NCBI GenBank assembly: GCA_036013055.1
Contig: DASCQM010000012.1
Location: 124,001-188,000, forward strand
Direction of reading: 5' to 3'
From: SHYR01 sp036013055
GTDB lineage: Bacteria > Chloroflexota > Dehalococcoidia > UBA2979
Length of the DNA stretch: 64,000 nt
The position numbers were made by a program, and so were the translations under genes. Shown piece after piece: positions 18,453 through 26,597 of this stretch. Positions within the stretch are counted from its first letter, which is position 1. The number at the start of each line of letters is the position of its first letter. Below the pieces are notes generated by a model. That model made no database searches. It was given only the letters and a program-made list of their open reading frames with translations, and had not been told where the DNA came from.

Positions 18453-20095
18453 GGATGGACTGGATGAAGTCGGTGACGCAGCACCTCTTCGTGCTGACCG
18501 AGTCATTCGTCTGGTTCATCGCGATCCGGGTCACGGCCAGCGCGCTCGACCGCGACGCGATGGGCGACATTGCTCGCGACCTGGAATCCGGGTTCGCCGG
18601 CCCCGTGGGCGATGCGCAGATCGTCGGTGCCGTGATCTCGATGCGGGCGGCGATGGAGCACGTGACATCGGGCCCCTCGCTGCCGTCGGTGATCCTCACC
18701 GCGTTCGCCGCCGTCTTCATCTCGCGCATGATCACGCAGCTGCGGATGAGCCGTTCGCTGGCGGCGCTCGTCGGCATCGTCACGTCGATGGTGCTGATCA
18801 ACATCCTGCTGCACATCACCGTCGGTGGAGACCTGCGCGTCTGGGACAACAGCACACTGGTCAACTTCCTCAGCGCCCCCGGCGAGCGGTTCGCCGGCAT
18901 GCAGGAGGCCTCCGAGTTCCTGGCCGACCCCGACCCGGCTCGCGTGCATGGCGCGTCACTCGGTCCGATCCTCGTCGGGCTGTCGCTGCTCTGGGTGCGC
19001 TTCCTCTACGTGGGGCGCGCGGCGGTGAACTTCGAGCAGGTGTTGCGATCCTTCTCCGTCGGATTTGTCGGCGTGATGTTCTTTGTGGTGGTCGCAGAGG
19101 TGGCAGGCACTCCCTCAGTTGTCTGGGCGCTGCCGTACTTCGTGCTGGGGATGCTGGGGCTCGCGGTTGCGAATGCCGCGCGCACGGGCGAGAGCGAGCA
19201 GGGGTTCGGTTCGTCGGCGCCGTGGATGGCCTCCGCGCTGGTGACGATGGGACTGCTGGCCGCGATCGCCGCGCTCTTCGGTCTGCTGGCGATGCTGGAG
19301 GTCGAGCGCGCGCTGACACCGATCGGCTCGATCCTGATGACGGTGGTTGGCTGGGTGCTCGTGATCGTGCTGACGCCGGTCTTCTGGCTGATCAGCGCGA
19401 TCATGGGGCTGATCTTTCAGGGTGCCGACACGGAGTTCCTCAACGACCTGGGCCAGAACTTCAACGTCGCCGAGGGCATCGATCGTGAAGGCAAGGAAGG
19501 GATCAAGTGGCCGGGCTGGATCTTCGACGCGTTGAAGCTGCTGTTCTTCACGATCGTCGTCTCGCTGCTCTGGCTGCTCGGCCGCTTCCTCTTCTCCCGG
19601 CCACCCGACGACGGCGACGACGGGCCGTACGCCGAGGAGCGCTCGGAGGCCTCCGGCGTCGGCATCGGCGGTCTCTTCCGGAACCTTTTCTCCGGCAAGA
19701 CGAAGCCATCGGCGCCGGACTGGCTCGCGATGCACCGTATCTATCCCGTCTTTGCCCGCACCGTGAACGGCGCGGAGGATCGCGGCTTTGTGCGACGCCC
19801 CGGCGAGACCCCGATAGAGTTCGCCCGCGCGGCGACGCTGCCGCTCGACGCCGCGCTCTTCAGCGACGTCGCCAACGTATTCGACCGCGCGCGCTATGGC
19901 CGTCACTACCCCGACGATGCCGAGGTCGCGGCGCTCGCCGAGTCGCTGATCGAATGGGAGCGCACACACCCCGCGACCGCCGAACTGCGCCAGACCGTCA
20001 GGCGCGACATGGACGACGACGACCACGGCCCCGACGAGCCGCCAGACCTGCCGACGCTCGAGCCAGAAGCGCTGACGCCGACAGCCGGAATCTAG
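18449..20095 (+). CDS. Multi-span membrane protein with C-terminal DUF4129
   Basis: A 548-residue integral membrane protein. About eight to nine hydrophobic helices fill residues 10-370, with another near 365-390. The soluble tail (about 440-530) carries the DUF4129 pattern: G-F-V-R-R-P-G-E-T-P-I-E-F-A-R, then a conserved Y/F-x-x-A-R-Y-G and a terminal helix with L-I-E-W-E-R. In many bacteria this tail is attached to a transglutaminase core. Here the transglutaminase Cys-His-Asp domain is missing, so it is the non-catalytic form. It completes the MoxR operon, and its 3' end overlaps the convergent comB-like gene by 4 bases. Confidence 0.85.
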   Translation: MRMDWMKSVTQHLFVLTESFVWFIAIRVTASALDRDAMGDIARDLESGFAGPVGDAQIVGAVISMRAAMEHVTSGPSLPSVILTAFAAVFISRMITQLRMSRSLAALVGIVTSMVLINILLHITVGGDLRVWDNSTLVNFLSAPGERFAGMQEASEFLADPDPARVHGASLGPILVGLSLLWVRFLYVGRAAVNFEQVLRSFSVGFVGVMFFVVVAEVAGTPSVVWALPYFVLGMLGLAVANAARTGESEQGFGSSAPWMASALVTMGLLAAIAALFGLLAMLEVERALTPIGSILMTVVGWVLVIVLTPVFWLISAIMGLIFQGADTEFLNDLGQNFNVAEGIDREGKEGIKWPGWIFDALKLLFFTIVVSLLWLLGRFLFSRPPDDGDDGPYAEERSEASGVGIGGLFRNLFSGKTKPSAPDWLAMHRIYPVFARTVNGAEDRGFVRRPGETPIEFARAATLPLDAALFSDVANVFDRARYGRHYPDDAEVAALAESLIEWERTHPATAELRQTVRRDMDDDDHGPDEPPDLPTLEPEALTPTAGI

Positions 20096-20838
20096 AGCCG
20101 GCGCAGCACCGCGACGCCGTCCGTCTCCGCCAGCGCGGCTGCCACCGACACCGCGTCCTCGCTCCCGCAGCGGTCGAGGTCGGTGTCGAAGCCCAGTTCG
20201 ATCAGCGTCTGGCCGTGCCGCGTCGCCCGTAGCGCCGTCGGCAGGTCGTCGCGCACGGCGCGGTAGCGCGCCGCCGACTGCGCAGCACCGTCCGTCGCGT
20301 CCGCCCCGGCATCGATCAGCCGCTGCGCGAGCAGCCCGGCAGCGAGGTCGTCGTCGTCGGACGGCTCACCGCCGGTGCCGGAGCAGACCACGAGCACGTC
20401 GTTGCCAGCCGTCAGCGCGTGCGCGGTCGCGACGGCCGCATTCAGCGGTGCAGCGGCGAGTACGAGGTCGGCGCTGCGGCAGGCGAGCAGCGCCTTCGTG
20501 CCGTTGCTCGTCGCGATCACCGCTTCCCGCCACGGCGGTTGCCGCGCGGCGAGCACCGCAGCGAGCTCGGTTGGCGAGTTGCCGAGGTCGTAACCAGCCG
20601 GGGGCAGCCCACCCTCCTCGCCGCAGAGCAGCACCTCATGGCCGAGCGCCTGCTGTAGCGAATCGCGGCGCTCGCGGCCCTCGACGATCGAGCCGGCGGG
20701 GTAGATAGCCGTCAGTCCGCCATCGAGCAGTGTCGCGATCGTCGATGTCGCGCGCAGCACGTCGACGACGAAGCAGGTCTTGCCCGCGAGCGACGGGTCG
20801 TCCGGGGCGGGCGGGAGCTGGAGCACATCGATGCGCAT
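20092..20838 (-). CDS. 2-phosphosulfolactate phosphatase family protein (ComB-like)
   Basis: A 248-residue ComB-family protein. The N-terminal D-V-L-R-A-T-S-T-I motif and the E-E-G-G-L-P-P-A-G-Y-D-L-G-N-S-P segment are characteristic, as is T-S-N-G-T-K-A-L. In methanogens the enzyme dephosphorylates 2-phosphosulfolactate on the way to coenzyme M. Many bacteria outside that pathway carry homologues of unconfirmed substrate, so I use the family name only. It faces the DUF4129 gene and shares 4 bases with it; murI starts 127 bases away in the opposite direction. Confidence 0.82.
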   Translation of the reverse strand: MRIDVLQLPPAPDDPSLAGKTCFVVDVLRATSTIATLLDGGLTAIYPAGSIVEGRERRDSLQQALGHEVLLCGEEGGLPPAGYDLGNSPTELAAVLAARQPPWREAVIATSNGTKALLACRSADLVLAAAPLNAAVATAHALTAGNDVLVVCSGTGGEPSDDDDLAAGLLAQRLIDAGADATDGAAQSAARYRAVRDDLPTALRATRHGQTLIELGFDTDLDRCGSEDAVSVAAALAETDGVAVLRRL

Positions 20839-20964
20839 CTCAGCAGTCTAGGGGGAGGCAGTCGAAGGGGAGGCCGACTACTCGGCGGACGGGTTGCTGG
20901 CTGCTGGCTGTTGTCGGATCGATCGTCTGCGCCTACTCTCGATCTGGTGGGTTCAGGAGGTTCG

Positions 20965-21786
20965 ATGCAGGCCAGCGTCGGCATCTTCGACTCGGGCGTC
21001 GGCGGATTGACCGTCGCCGAGGCGTTGCACGGACTCGCTCCCACGCTCCCGATCCGCTACATCGCAGACACCGCGCGCTTCCCGTACGGCGACCGCACGG
21101 AAGCCGAGATCGAGGAGCGTGCGTTCACGCTCGCCCGCCGGCTGATCGATGGTGGCGCGTCGCTGCTCGTCGTCGCCTGCAACACGGCCACGTCTGCGGC
21201 GCTGGAGCAGCTACGCGACGAGTTTGATGTCCCGGTCGTCGGCATGGAGCCGCCGCTGAAGCCCGCCGTCGAACGGTCGGCCAGTGGTCGAGTCGCGCTG
21301 CTCGTCACGGAGGCGACGGCCCGCGGCGACCGCCTGGCGAAGCTCGTCGACGATCACGCCAACGGCACCGCGGTCGAGACGGTTGCGATGCCGGGCCTCG
21401 CGGACCTGGTCGAGGCGGGCGAGGTCGCCGGTCCGCGCGTGGAGCGGGCGCTGCGTGATGCGCTTGAAGCGCCACTGGGCAGGGGAGCGGATCAGATCGC
21501 TCTCGGCTGCACGCACTATGGGTTCCTCCGTCCGGTGATCGCCCGCATCGTCGGCGATCGGGCGGCGGTGCTCGACGCGGCAGAGCCGGTCGCGCGCCGC
21601 GCTCGACAACAGCTCGACGATCACGCGATGACGCTACCCGCCTCCTCCGGTGCAGCAGCGGATGCAGAAGCGGTACGCTGCTCTGCGACCGGGGAGCCGG
21701 ACGCCTTCGCGGCGTCGATCGGGCGGCTGCGGGAAGCTGGCGCCGCGCTCCCACCAATGACAATGCTGAGCGAGGCGGTGCGATGA
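20965..21786 (+). CDS. murI: Glutamate racemase
   Basis: A 273-residue enzyme that interconverts L- and D-glutamate for peptidoglycan. The ATG at 20965 is chosen because a perfect AGGAGG sits at 20955-20960 and the protein then opens on S-V-G-I-F-D-S-G-V-G-G-L-T-V, the family start. The two catalytic cysteines are visible: Cys72 in A-C-N-T-A-T and Cys182 in L-G-C-T-H-Y. The stop overlaps pyrF by four bases. Together with murA and mreB elsewhere in the window, it implies a peptidoglycan wall. Confidence 0.93.
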   Translation: MQASVGIFDSGVGGLTVAEALHGLAPTLPIRYIADTARFPYGDRTEAEIEERAFTLARRLIDGGASLLVVACNTATSAALEQLRDEFDVPVVGMEPPLKPAVERSASGRVALLVTEATARGDRLAKLVDDHANGTAVETVAMPGLADLVEAGEVAGPRVERALRDALEAPLGRGADQIALGCTHYGFLRPVIARIVGDRAAVLDAAEPVARRARQQLDDHAMTLPASSGAAADAEAVRCSATGEPDAFAASIGRLREAGAALPPMTMLSEAVR

Positions 21787-22583
21787 ACTTCAGAGACAAG
21801 TACGAGTCAGCGGCGGCCACGAACAACTCGCTGCTCTGCGTCGGGCTCGACCCCGACCCCGACCAGATCCCCGAGGGCGTCGACACGGTCGACTTCCTGA
21901 AACAGATCATCGCCGCGACCTCCGACCTCGTCTGCTGCTATAAGCCGAACGTTGCCTTCTTTGAGGCGCTCGGCCTCGATGGTTTCGTCCGCCTGCGCGA
22001 GGTGATCGACGCGGTCCCCGACGGCGTGCCAGTGCTGCTCGACGCCAAGCGCGGCGATGTCGGCCACGCCAGCAACCGCTACGCGAAGGCGGTGTTCGAA
22101 GAACTCGGTGTGGATGCGGTGACGGTCAGCCCGTACCTCGGCGAGGACGCGCTGACGCCCTTCTTCGAGTACGAGGATCGGCATAGCTTCGTGCTCTGCC
22201 GCACCTCTAACCCTTCCGCCGTCGATCTGCAGGACCTCTCCGCTGGTGAGGGTGGGCGTCCGCTCTACGAGAGCGTCGCGCTGCTCGCGAATGCGTGGAA
22301 CAGCCGTGGCAACGTCGGCCTTGTCGTCGGCGCGACCTATCCCGAGGAAGGCGCGCGCATCCGTGAACTCGCTCCGGACCTGCTCCAGTTGATGCCGGGC
22401 GTCGGTGCACAGGACGCCGACATCGCGGCTGCGGTGCAGGCCTGCACGGACGCCGAGGGCGGGGGCATCCTCATCAACGCCTCTCGTGGCGTGACCTATG
22501 CGAGCGACAACCCGGAGACCTTCGCCGCCGCTGCACGCGACGCCGCCGGCACGCTGCGCGACGCCATCAACGCCGCCCGCTAG
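21783..22583 (+). CDS. pyrF: Orotidine 5'-phosphate decarboxylase (long, type 2 form)
   Basis: A 266-residue OMP decarboxylase, which makes UMP. The catalytic D-A-K-R-G-D-V-G is present near residue 88; the N-terminal L-L-C-V-G-L-D-P-D-P and C-Y-K-P-N-V-A-F-F-E mark the longer form found in Actinobacteria, Chloroflexota and others. The phosphate-binding segment near the end reads I-L-I-N-A-S-R-G-V. It is translationally coupled to murI (ATGA overlap). Confidence 0.94.
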   Translation: MNFRDKYESAAATNNSLLCVGLDPDPDQIPEGVDTVDFLKQIIAATSDLVCCYKPNVAFFEALGLDGFVRLREVIDAVPDGVPVLLDAKRGDVGHASNRYAKAVFEELGVDAVTVSPYLGEDALTPFFEYEDRHSFVLCRTSNPSAVDLQDLSAGEGGRPLYESVALLANAWNSRGNVGLVVGATYPEEGARIRELAPDLLQLMPGVGAQDADIAAAVQACTDAEGGGILINASRGVTYASDNPETFAAAARDAAGTLRDAINAAR

Positions 22584-22597
22584 CGGAAGGTCGGCCG

Positions 22598-22843
22598 ATG
22601 GTTCTCGACCTGCGCATGGGCGACGTGCTGCGGTTGCGACGCAAGCATCCGTGCGGCGGATTCGACTGGGACGTCGTGCGCGTTGGCCTCGATGTCGGGC
22701 TGCGCTGCCGAACGTGCGAGCGTCGAGTGCTGCTCGACCGACCGACGCTCCAGAAGCGGATCGCGGAGATCGTCGAGCGTGGCGAGCCGGTCGATCCGGC
22801 GATCGAGCGAGCGTTCCACGGTGACCCACCAGAGCCCGAATGA
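22598..22843 (+). CDS. DUF951 small zinc-ribbon-like protein
   Basis: An 81-residue protein matching the DUF951 pattern: an N-terminal L-R-M-G-D-V-L-R-L-R-R-K-H-P-C-G, then W-x-V-x-R-x-G-x-D-V-G-L-R-C-R-T-C and a short basic tail. The three Cys (one in H-P-C-G, two in C-R-T-C) plus His could bind zinc. DUF951 is a common small gene near ribosome or replication genes in Gram-positives; its function is not established. It follows pyrF by 14 bases. Confidence 0.85.
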   Translation: MVLDLRMGDVLRLRRKHPCGGFDWDVVRVGLDVGLRCRTCERRVLLDRPTLQKRIAEIVERGEPVDPAIERAFHGDPPEPE

Positions 22844-22988
22844 CCAGGCCGTCGGCGCTGCGATCGACGAGGTGATCGACGGAGCGATCGATGCGGGGAT
22901 CGGCCTAGGGATCGGCGCGCCGAGCACGCGGGAGAAGCCTGATGCGCCCGCGTTGACTGCCCGCGAACGGCACTCCTACACTCGGTAG
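22821..22988 (+). CDS. Possible small hypothetical protein
   Basis: A 55-codon reading frame from a GTG that overlaps the DUF951 end by 23 bases. The first half is an Ile/Asp/Gly repeat-like stretch (A-I-D-E-V-I-D-G-A-I-D-A-G-I-G). No ribosome site stands out and no family is recognised. It may be a non-coding spacer whose bias mimics coding; listed because nothing else explains 22844-23015. Confidence 0.22.
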   Translation: MTHQSPNDQAVGAAIDEVIDGAIDAGIGLGIGAPSTREKPDAPALTARERHSYTR

Positions 22989-23015
22989 CACGGGCACACG
23001 GCAGCAGGCCGCCCC

Positions 23016-23561
23016 GTGGGGGTACGTACGTTGCTCGAACTTGAGATCGATTCGATCCGCGTCAACCTGCGCAACTACCAACGGGTCGTCGTGCTGCACG
23101 AGAAGGGCGCAGAGCGCTATCTCACGATCTGGATCGGCCCGGCCGAGGCCGACGCGATCGCCTACCGCCTGCAGGACGTCGCCGTCGCGCGACCGCTCAC
23201 GCACGACCTGCTCTCGCGCACGATCGATGAGCTTGGCGGGACGGTGCAGTCCGTCGTCGTCAACAACATGACCGACGACACGTTCTACGCGCTGATCAAT
23301 GTTGAGCAGGACGGGCGATCGTTTGAGATCGACTCGCGGCCGTCGGATGCGATCGCCCTCGCCGTGCGTAAGAGCGTCCCGATCTACGTCGAGGAAGCCG
23401 TGCTGGCGGACCACGGTGTATTGCTCGACGAGAACGCCGATGACGACGCAGAGCCGGGAGCGACGCAGGCGGTATCGGCGGAAGAGTTGGAGAAGCTTTC
23501 CGCGTTCCAGGACTTCATCTCCGAACTCGATCTGGACGACCTAGGCAAGGCCGACAGCTAG
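23016..23561 (+). CDS. Bifunctional nuclease (BFN/DUF151) family protein
   Basis: A 181-residue protein with the DUF151 pattern: an early V-V-L-H-E-K-G-A-E-R-Y-L-T-I-W-I-G, E-A-D-A-I-A, then D-S-R-P-S-D-A-I-A-L-A-V-R near residues 106-118. Plant homologues have nuclease activity; the bacterial role is unsettled. A C-terminal helix (F-x-D-F-I-x-E-L) is usual. The GTG start has only a weak AGCAGG upstream; a TTG at 23031 is the alternative. The stop overlaps a 14-bp palindrome (23560-23573) that may help end transcription before the atp operon. Confidence 0.87.
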   Translation: MGVRTLLELEIDSIRVNLRNYQRVVVLHEKGAERYLTIWIGPAEADAIAYRLQDVAVARPLTHDLLSRTIDELGGTVQSVVVNNMTDDTFYALINVEQDGRSFEIDSRPSDAIALAVRKSVPIYVEEAVLADHGVLLDENADDDAEPGATQAVSAEELEKLSAFQDFISELDLDDLGKADS

Positions 23562-23646
23562 CCCGCGCGGGCTCGCCAGTCGAGCCGCTCAAGCGAACCT
23601 CACGGCTGGGAAACCCATGCAGGTTCGTGCATCTCCTCACAAGTGG

Positions 23647-23675
23647 TTGATCCCCCGATCAACGCGTGCTACTTT
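23647..23675 (+). promoter_or_regulatory. Candidate promoter of the ATP synthase operon
   Basis: TTGATC (23647-23652), 17 bases, TACTTT (23670-23675), about 40 bases before atpZ. The -35 lies inside a perfect inverted repeat, GTTGATC/GATCAAC with a CCCC spacer (23646-23663), which could be an operator or the end of the upstream gene's transcript. Confidence 0.45.
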
Positions 23676-23713
23676 CTCGTGCGGCCAGCCATCCCGGAAG
23701 GGGGGCCACGGTC

Positions 23714-23947
23714 ATGTGGAACTCGCCTGCGTTCGGGCTGCTTGGAATCGGGACGTTTCTCGCCACGTCGATCGTTGGATTGACGGTGGTCGGAAACCTG
23801 CTGGACAAGCGGTTCGACACTGAGCCGGTCCTGACACTGGTGTTTCTGGTGCTGGGGTTGGCCACAGGATTCTATGGAGCGTTCGTGCAGTTGCGTGACT
23901 TCATCCGCGCCACACAGCAGCCCCGCAACGATCGGGACGGTCGCTAG
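23714..23947 (+). CDS. atpZ: ATP synthase accessory protein (AtpZ/AtpI-like)
   Basis: A 77-residue protein with two membrane helices (G-I-G-T-F-L-A-T-S-I-V-G-L and L-T-L-V-F-L-V-L-G-L-A-T-G-F) linked by a short loop L-D-K-R-F-D-T, which matches the AtpZ/AtpI family that helps assemble the c-ring and moves magnesium. The ATG at 23714 is preferred over an upstream ATG at 23666 because the extension is Arg/Ser-rich and lies under the promoter. atpB starts at the very next base after its stop. Confidence 0.8.
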   Translation: MWNSPAFGLLGIGTFLATSIVGLTVVGNLLDKRFDTEPVLTLVFLVLGLATGFYGAFVQLRDFIRATQQPRNDRDGR

Positions 23948-24988
23948 ATGCGCATCTGGCTGATCGCGATCGGAGTGATCGCGCTGATCGGCGGCGGCAT
24001 GGTGTTCGTCCCCGGCCCGGCGCCTGTGGTGATCGTTGCTCCGGAGCACGTCTTCGACTTCCCGGTCCTCGGCTTTGGCGTTACGAACACGATGTTCACG
24101 TCGTGGTTCGTCGTCGCGTTAATCGTCGTCGGCGGCATCGTCGTCGGACGCAACGTCTCGCTCGTCCCCTCCGGCTTCAGCGGCGCCATCGAGGCAGTGC
24201 TCACCGGCTTCTACGAGACATTCGTCGTCGGCGTCGTCGGCGAGGAGAAGGGCCGCCGCTTCTTCCCGCTGGTGGCGACGATCTTCTTCTTCATCGTGAT
24301 TTCGAACTACGTCGGCCTGCTGCCGATGAACAACATCGTCGGCGTGCCGGAGCCGAACCATGGCGACAAGCAAGTCGTCTTCGAGCAGACGACGTTCGCC
24401 GGGCTCGACCTCGCCGTGATCCCGATCGGTCCGACCGAGCTTGACCTCGGCACCGGCGACCACGCCGTGACGACCGACGAGCACGAGAAGGGCCAATTCT
24501 CCGGCCTGCTCGCTCCCTACTTCCGCTCCGTGATGACCGACGTGAACGCGCCGCTGGCGATTGCCCTCTTCTCCTTTGTCTTTGTCGAGTTCTGGGGCTT
24601 CCAGGCGCTGGGCTTCGGCTACCTGAAGAAGTTCTTCAACTTCAGCAGACTGCTGAAGGGGAACCCGATGGGCCTGATCGACGTCTTCGTCGGTCTGCTC
24701 GAGGTCATCTCGGAGCTCGCGCGCGTCGTCTCCTTCACCTTCCGACTGTTCGGCAACATCTTCGCCGGCGAGGTACTGCTGCTGATGATGGGCTTCCTCG
24801 TTCCCTTCGTACTCGTCGATATTTTCTATGGCTTGGAGCTCTTCGTGGGGCTCGTGCAGGCCTTCGTCTTTGCCATGTTGACGCTGGTCTTCGCTCAGAC
24901 CGCAACGACATCCCACGATGACCACGATGATCACGGGGCAGCGTCGAGCGAGGCCGCCCCGGCAACGAGTGAGGGTACAACCGGTTGA
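23948..24988 (+). CDS. atpB: F-type ATP synthase subunit a
   Basis: A 346-residue, multi-span Fo subunit a forming the proton half-channels. The essential arginine sits in F-T-F-R-L-F-G-N-I-F-A-G-E near residue 265. N-terminal helix one is followed by the V-T-N-T-M-F-T-S-W segment and by an extracytoplasmic insert of about 60 residues ending in A-P-Y-F-R-S-V-M-T-D-V-N, the family motif before the core helices. The tail is His/Asp-rich (H-D-D-H-D-D-H) and not conserved. It is the second gene of the complete atp operon. Confidence 0.95.
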   Translation: MRIWLIAIGVIALIGGGMVFVPGPAPVVIVAPEHVFDFPVLGFGVTNTMFTSWFVVALIVVGGIVVGRNVSLVPSGFSGAIEAVLTGFYETFVVGVVGEEKGRRFFPLVATIFFFIVISNYVGLLPMNNIVGVPEPNHGDKQVVFEQTTFAGLDLAVIPIGPTELDLGTGDHAVTTDEHEKGQFSGLLAPYFRSVMTDVNAPLAIALFSFVFVEFWGFQALGFGYLKKFFNFSRLLKGNPMGLIDVFVGLLEVISELARVVSFTFRLFGNIFAGEVLLLMMGFLVPFVLVDIFYGLELFVGLVQAFVFAMLTLVFAQTATTSHDDHDDHGAASSEAAPATSEGTTG

Positions 24989-25044
24989 TGTCCCGTGGTC
25001 GCCCCGACGAGGGGTGGCTGTGGTGCACCAGAGAGGGTGAAAGA

Positions 25045-25401
25045 ATGAACGTACGTGAGATGAACGCCGGGGCAGTGACCCGGCGAATGCTGTGGGCACT
25101 TGCCATCGCTGGCATGCTGTTCGTGGTAATGGCCAGCGTCGCCGGGGCACAGGAGGTCGGTGACAACGAGCACACCGAGAACGCCTCCAAGTTCCTCGCA
25201 GCAGCGATCGCCATGGGCATCGGGGCGATTGGCCCCGGCATCGGCATCGGCATGCTCGGTGGCAAGGCGATGGAAGCTCTGGGGCGAAACCCGGAAGCGG
25301 CCGGAGCAATCCAGACGAACATGATCCTCGCGATCGCGTTCGCTGAGGCCATCGGCATTTACGCCCTGGTCGTTGCCATCCTTATCGGCTTTGTCTTCTA
25401 G
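25045..25401 (+). CDS. atpE: F-type ATP synthase subunit c with N-terminal presequence
   Basis: A 118-residue c subunit from an ATG preceded by GAGAGGGTGAAAGA. The two-helix hairpin occupies the last ~70 residues: a glycine-rich helix with G-P-G-I-G-I-G, a polar loop with G-R-N-P-E, and a second helix with the carboxylate in I-A-F-A-E-A-I-G-I-Y. There is no Gln in helix one and no E-S/E-T pair, so the ion is probably H+, not Na+. Unusually, a signal-peptide-like segment (R-R-M-L-W-A-L-A-I-A-G-M, then A-G-A-Q) precedes the hairpin by ~20 residues. Confidence 0.95.
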   Translation: MNVREMNAGAVTRRMLWALAIAGMLFVVMASVAGAQEVGDNEHTENASKFLAAAIAMGIGAIGPGIGIGMLGGKAMEALGRNPEAAGAIQTNMILAIAFAEAIGIYALVVAILIGFVF

Positions 25402-26011
25402 ACGGCTGACGGCTGCGCTCATCGGCCTGCTGGCCGCCGCATTGCCTGCGGTGGTCGCGGCTGCCGAGGAGGAAGAAGCGGGCGGGATCGCCGCGCTGGG
25501 TTTCAATCTGCCCGGCCTGATCTCCCAGCTGGTCAACTTCTTGATCCTGCTGGTCGTCCTGCGACTGTTCCTCTACCGGCCGCTGCTCAAGATGCTGGAT
25601 GAGCGAAAGCGTCGAATCTCAGAAGGTTTGAACCGCGCCGAGCAGGCCGCCGAGCAGGCTTCTGCCAGCGAGGACGAGGCCCGCAAGGTGGTCGAAGAGG
25701 CACGCGCCGAGGGCCGAGAGGCTGTTCAGCGCGCTCAGGAGGCCGCCGAGCGGCTTCGCGAGGAACTCGAGCAACGTGCACGCACGGATGCCGAGCAAAT
25801 CGTTGCCCGCGCACGCGAAGAGGTGCAGGCGGAACGCGATCGCGCGATCCAGCAGCTGCACCAGGAGTTCGCCGACCTCACGATCAGCGCCGCCGAGCGC
25901 GTGATCGGGGAGTCACTGGATCAGTCAGCGCATCAGCGCCTGATCGACGAGGTGATGGTGGGTAGCTCCTTCGGCAGCGGCGATACGTCGTCGCAGGGCA
26001 GCTCGGAGTAG
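25373..26011 (+). CDS. atpF: F-type ATP synthase subunit b
   Basis: A 212-residue peripheral-stalk subunit. The TTG start lies 29 bases inside atpE; a second in-frame TTG at 25391 is also possible. A hydrophobic presequence (A-A-L-I-G-L-L-A-A-A-L-P-A-V-V-A-A-A) precedes an acidic patch, then the membrane anchor L-I-S-Q-L-V-N-F-L-I-L-L-V-V-L. A long Glu/Arg/Ala coiled coil (residues ~75-175) ends in the A-E-R-V-I-G-E-S-L segment that contacts delta. Two hydrophobic segments at the N-terminus are more than the single one of standard b subunits. Confidence 0.92.
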   Translation: MPSLSALSSRRLTAALIGLLAAALPAVVAAAEEEEAGGIAALGFNLPGLISQLVNFLILLVVLRLFLYRPLLKMLDERKRRISEGLNRAEQAAEQASASEDEARKVVEEARAEGREAVQRAQEAAERLREELEQRARTDAEQIVARAREEVQAERDRAIQQLHQEFADLTISAAERVIGESLDQSAHQRLIDEVMVGSSFGSGDTSSQGSSE

Positions 26012-26017
26012 CACCAC

Positions 26018-26575
26018 ATGGCGCTTCCCCGAGACATTGCCGGTCGTCGCTATGCGATTGCCATCGCGGAGCTCGCCAGCGAGCGCGGCGAGTCAGCGCA
26101 GTGGGATGAGGCCGTCGACGCACTCGATGCGTTGACCTCGTCTGCTGCGTTCGTCGCGGCGTTGCAGAGCGAGCAGACATCGGACGATCGGCTGCAGTCG
26201 ATCGTTCGTGAGGCGGCGCCGGGGATCGGGCAGTCACAGCTCAACCTCTTCCGCCTGCTGCGGCGCAAGGGCCGGCTGGTGCTGGGCTCGTCGATCGCGT
26301 CCTACTACCGCGAACTGCGGGACGAGGAGCGCGAGATCGTGCGTGCCGAGGTGCGAACCGCCGTGGCGCTGGACGACGAGCGCCGTCAGGCGATCGTGAA
26401 CCGCATCCGCGAGTGGACCGGGAAGCAAGTCGAAATCGAAGCAGAGGTGGATCCAGATCTGCTGGGTGGTGCGGTGATCCGCATCGGCGACCAGCTCATC
26501 GATGGCTCCACTCGTGGCCGCCTGCGCGGTCTCAGAGAACAACTGGTGCAGAGTGCCACCGAGGGGCAGGCATGA
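26018..26575 (+). CDS. atpH: F-type ATP synthase subunit delta
   Basis: A 185-residue delta subunit, which clamps the top of F1 to the b stalk. The N-terminal six-helix domain begins with A-G-R-R-Y-A-I-A-I-A-E-L-A, and the C-terminal domain has V-D-P-D-L-L-G-G-A-V-I-R-I-G and D-Q-L-I-D-G-S-T-R-G-R-L, the OSCP/delta signature. It starts six bases after atpF and ends 22 bases before atpA. Order and size are standard. Confidence 0.93.
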   Translation: MALPRDIAGRRYAIAIAELASERGESAQWDEAVDALDALTSSAAFVAALQSEQTSDDRLQSIVREAAPGIGQSQLNLFRLLRRKGRLVLGSSIASYYRELRDEEREIVRAEVRTAVALDDERRQAIVNRIREWTGKQVEIEAEVDPDLLGGAVIRIGDQLIDGSTRGRLRGLREQLVQSATEGQA

Positions 26576-26597
26576 GCCGCCGGAAGGTAAGTTAGCT

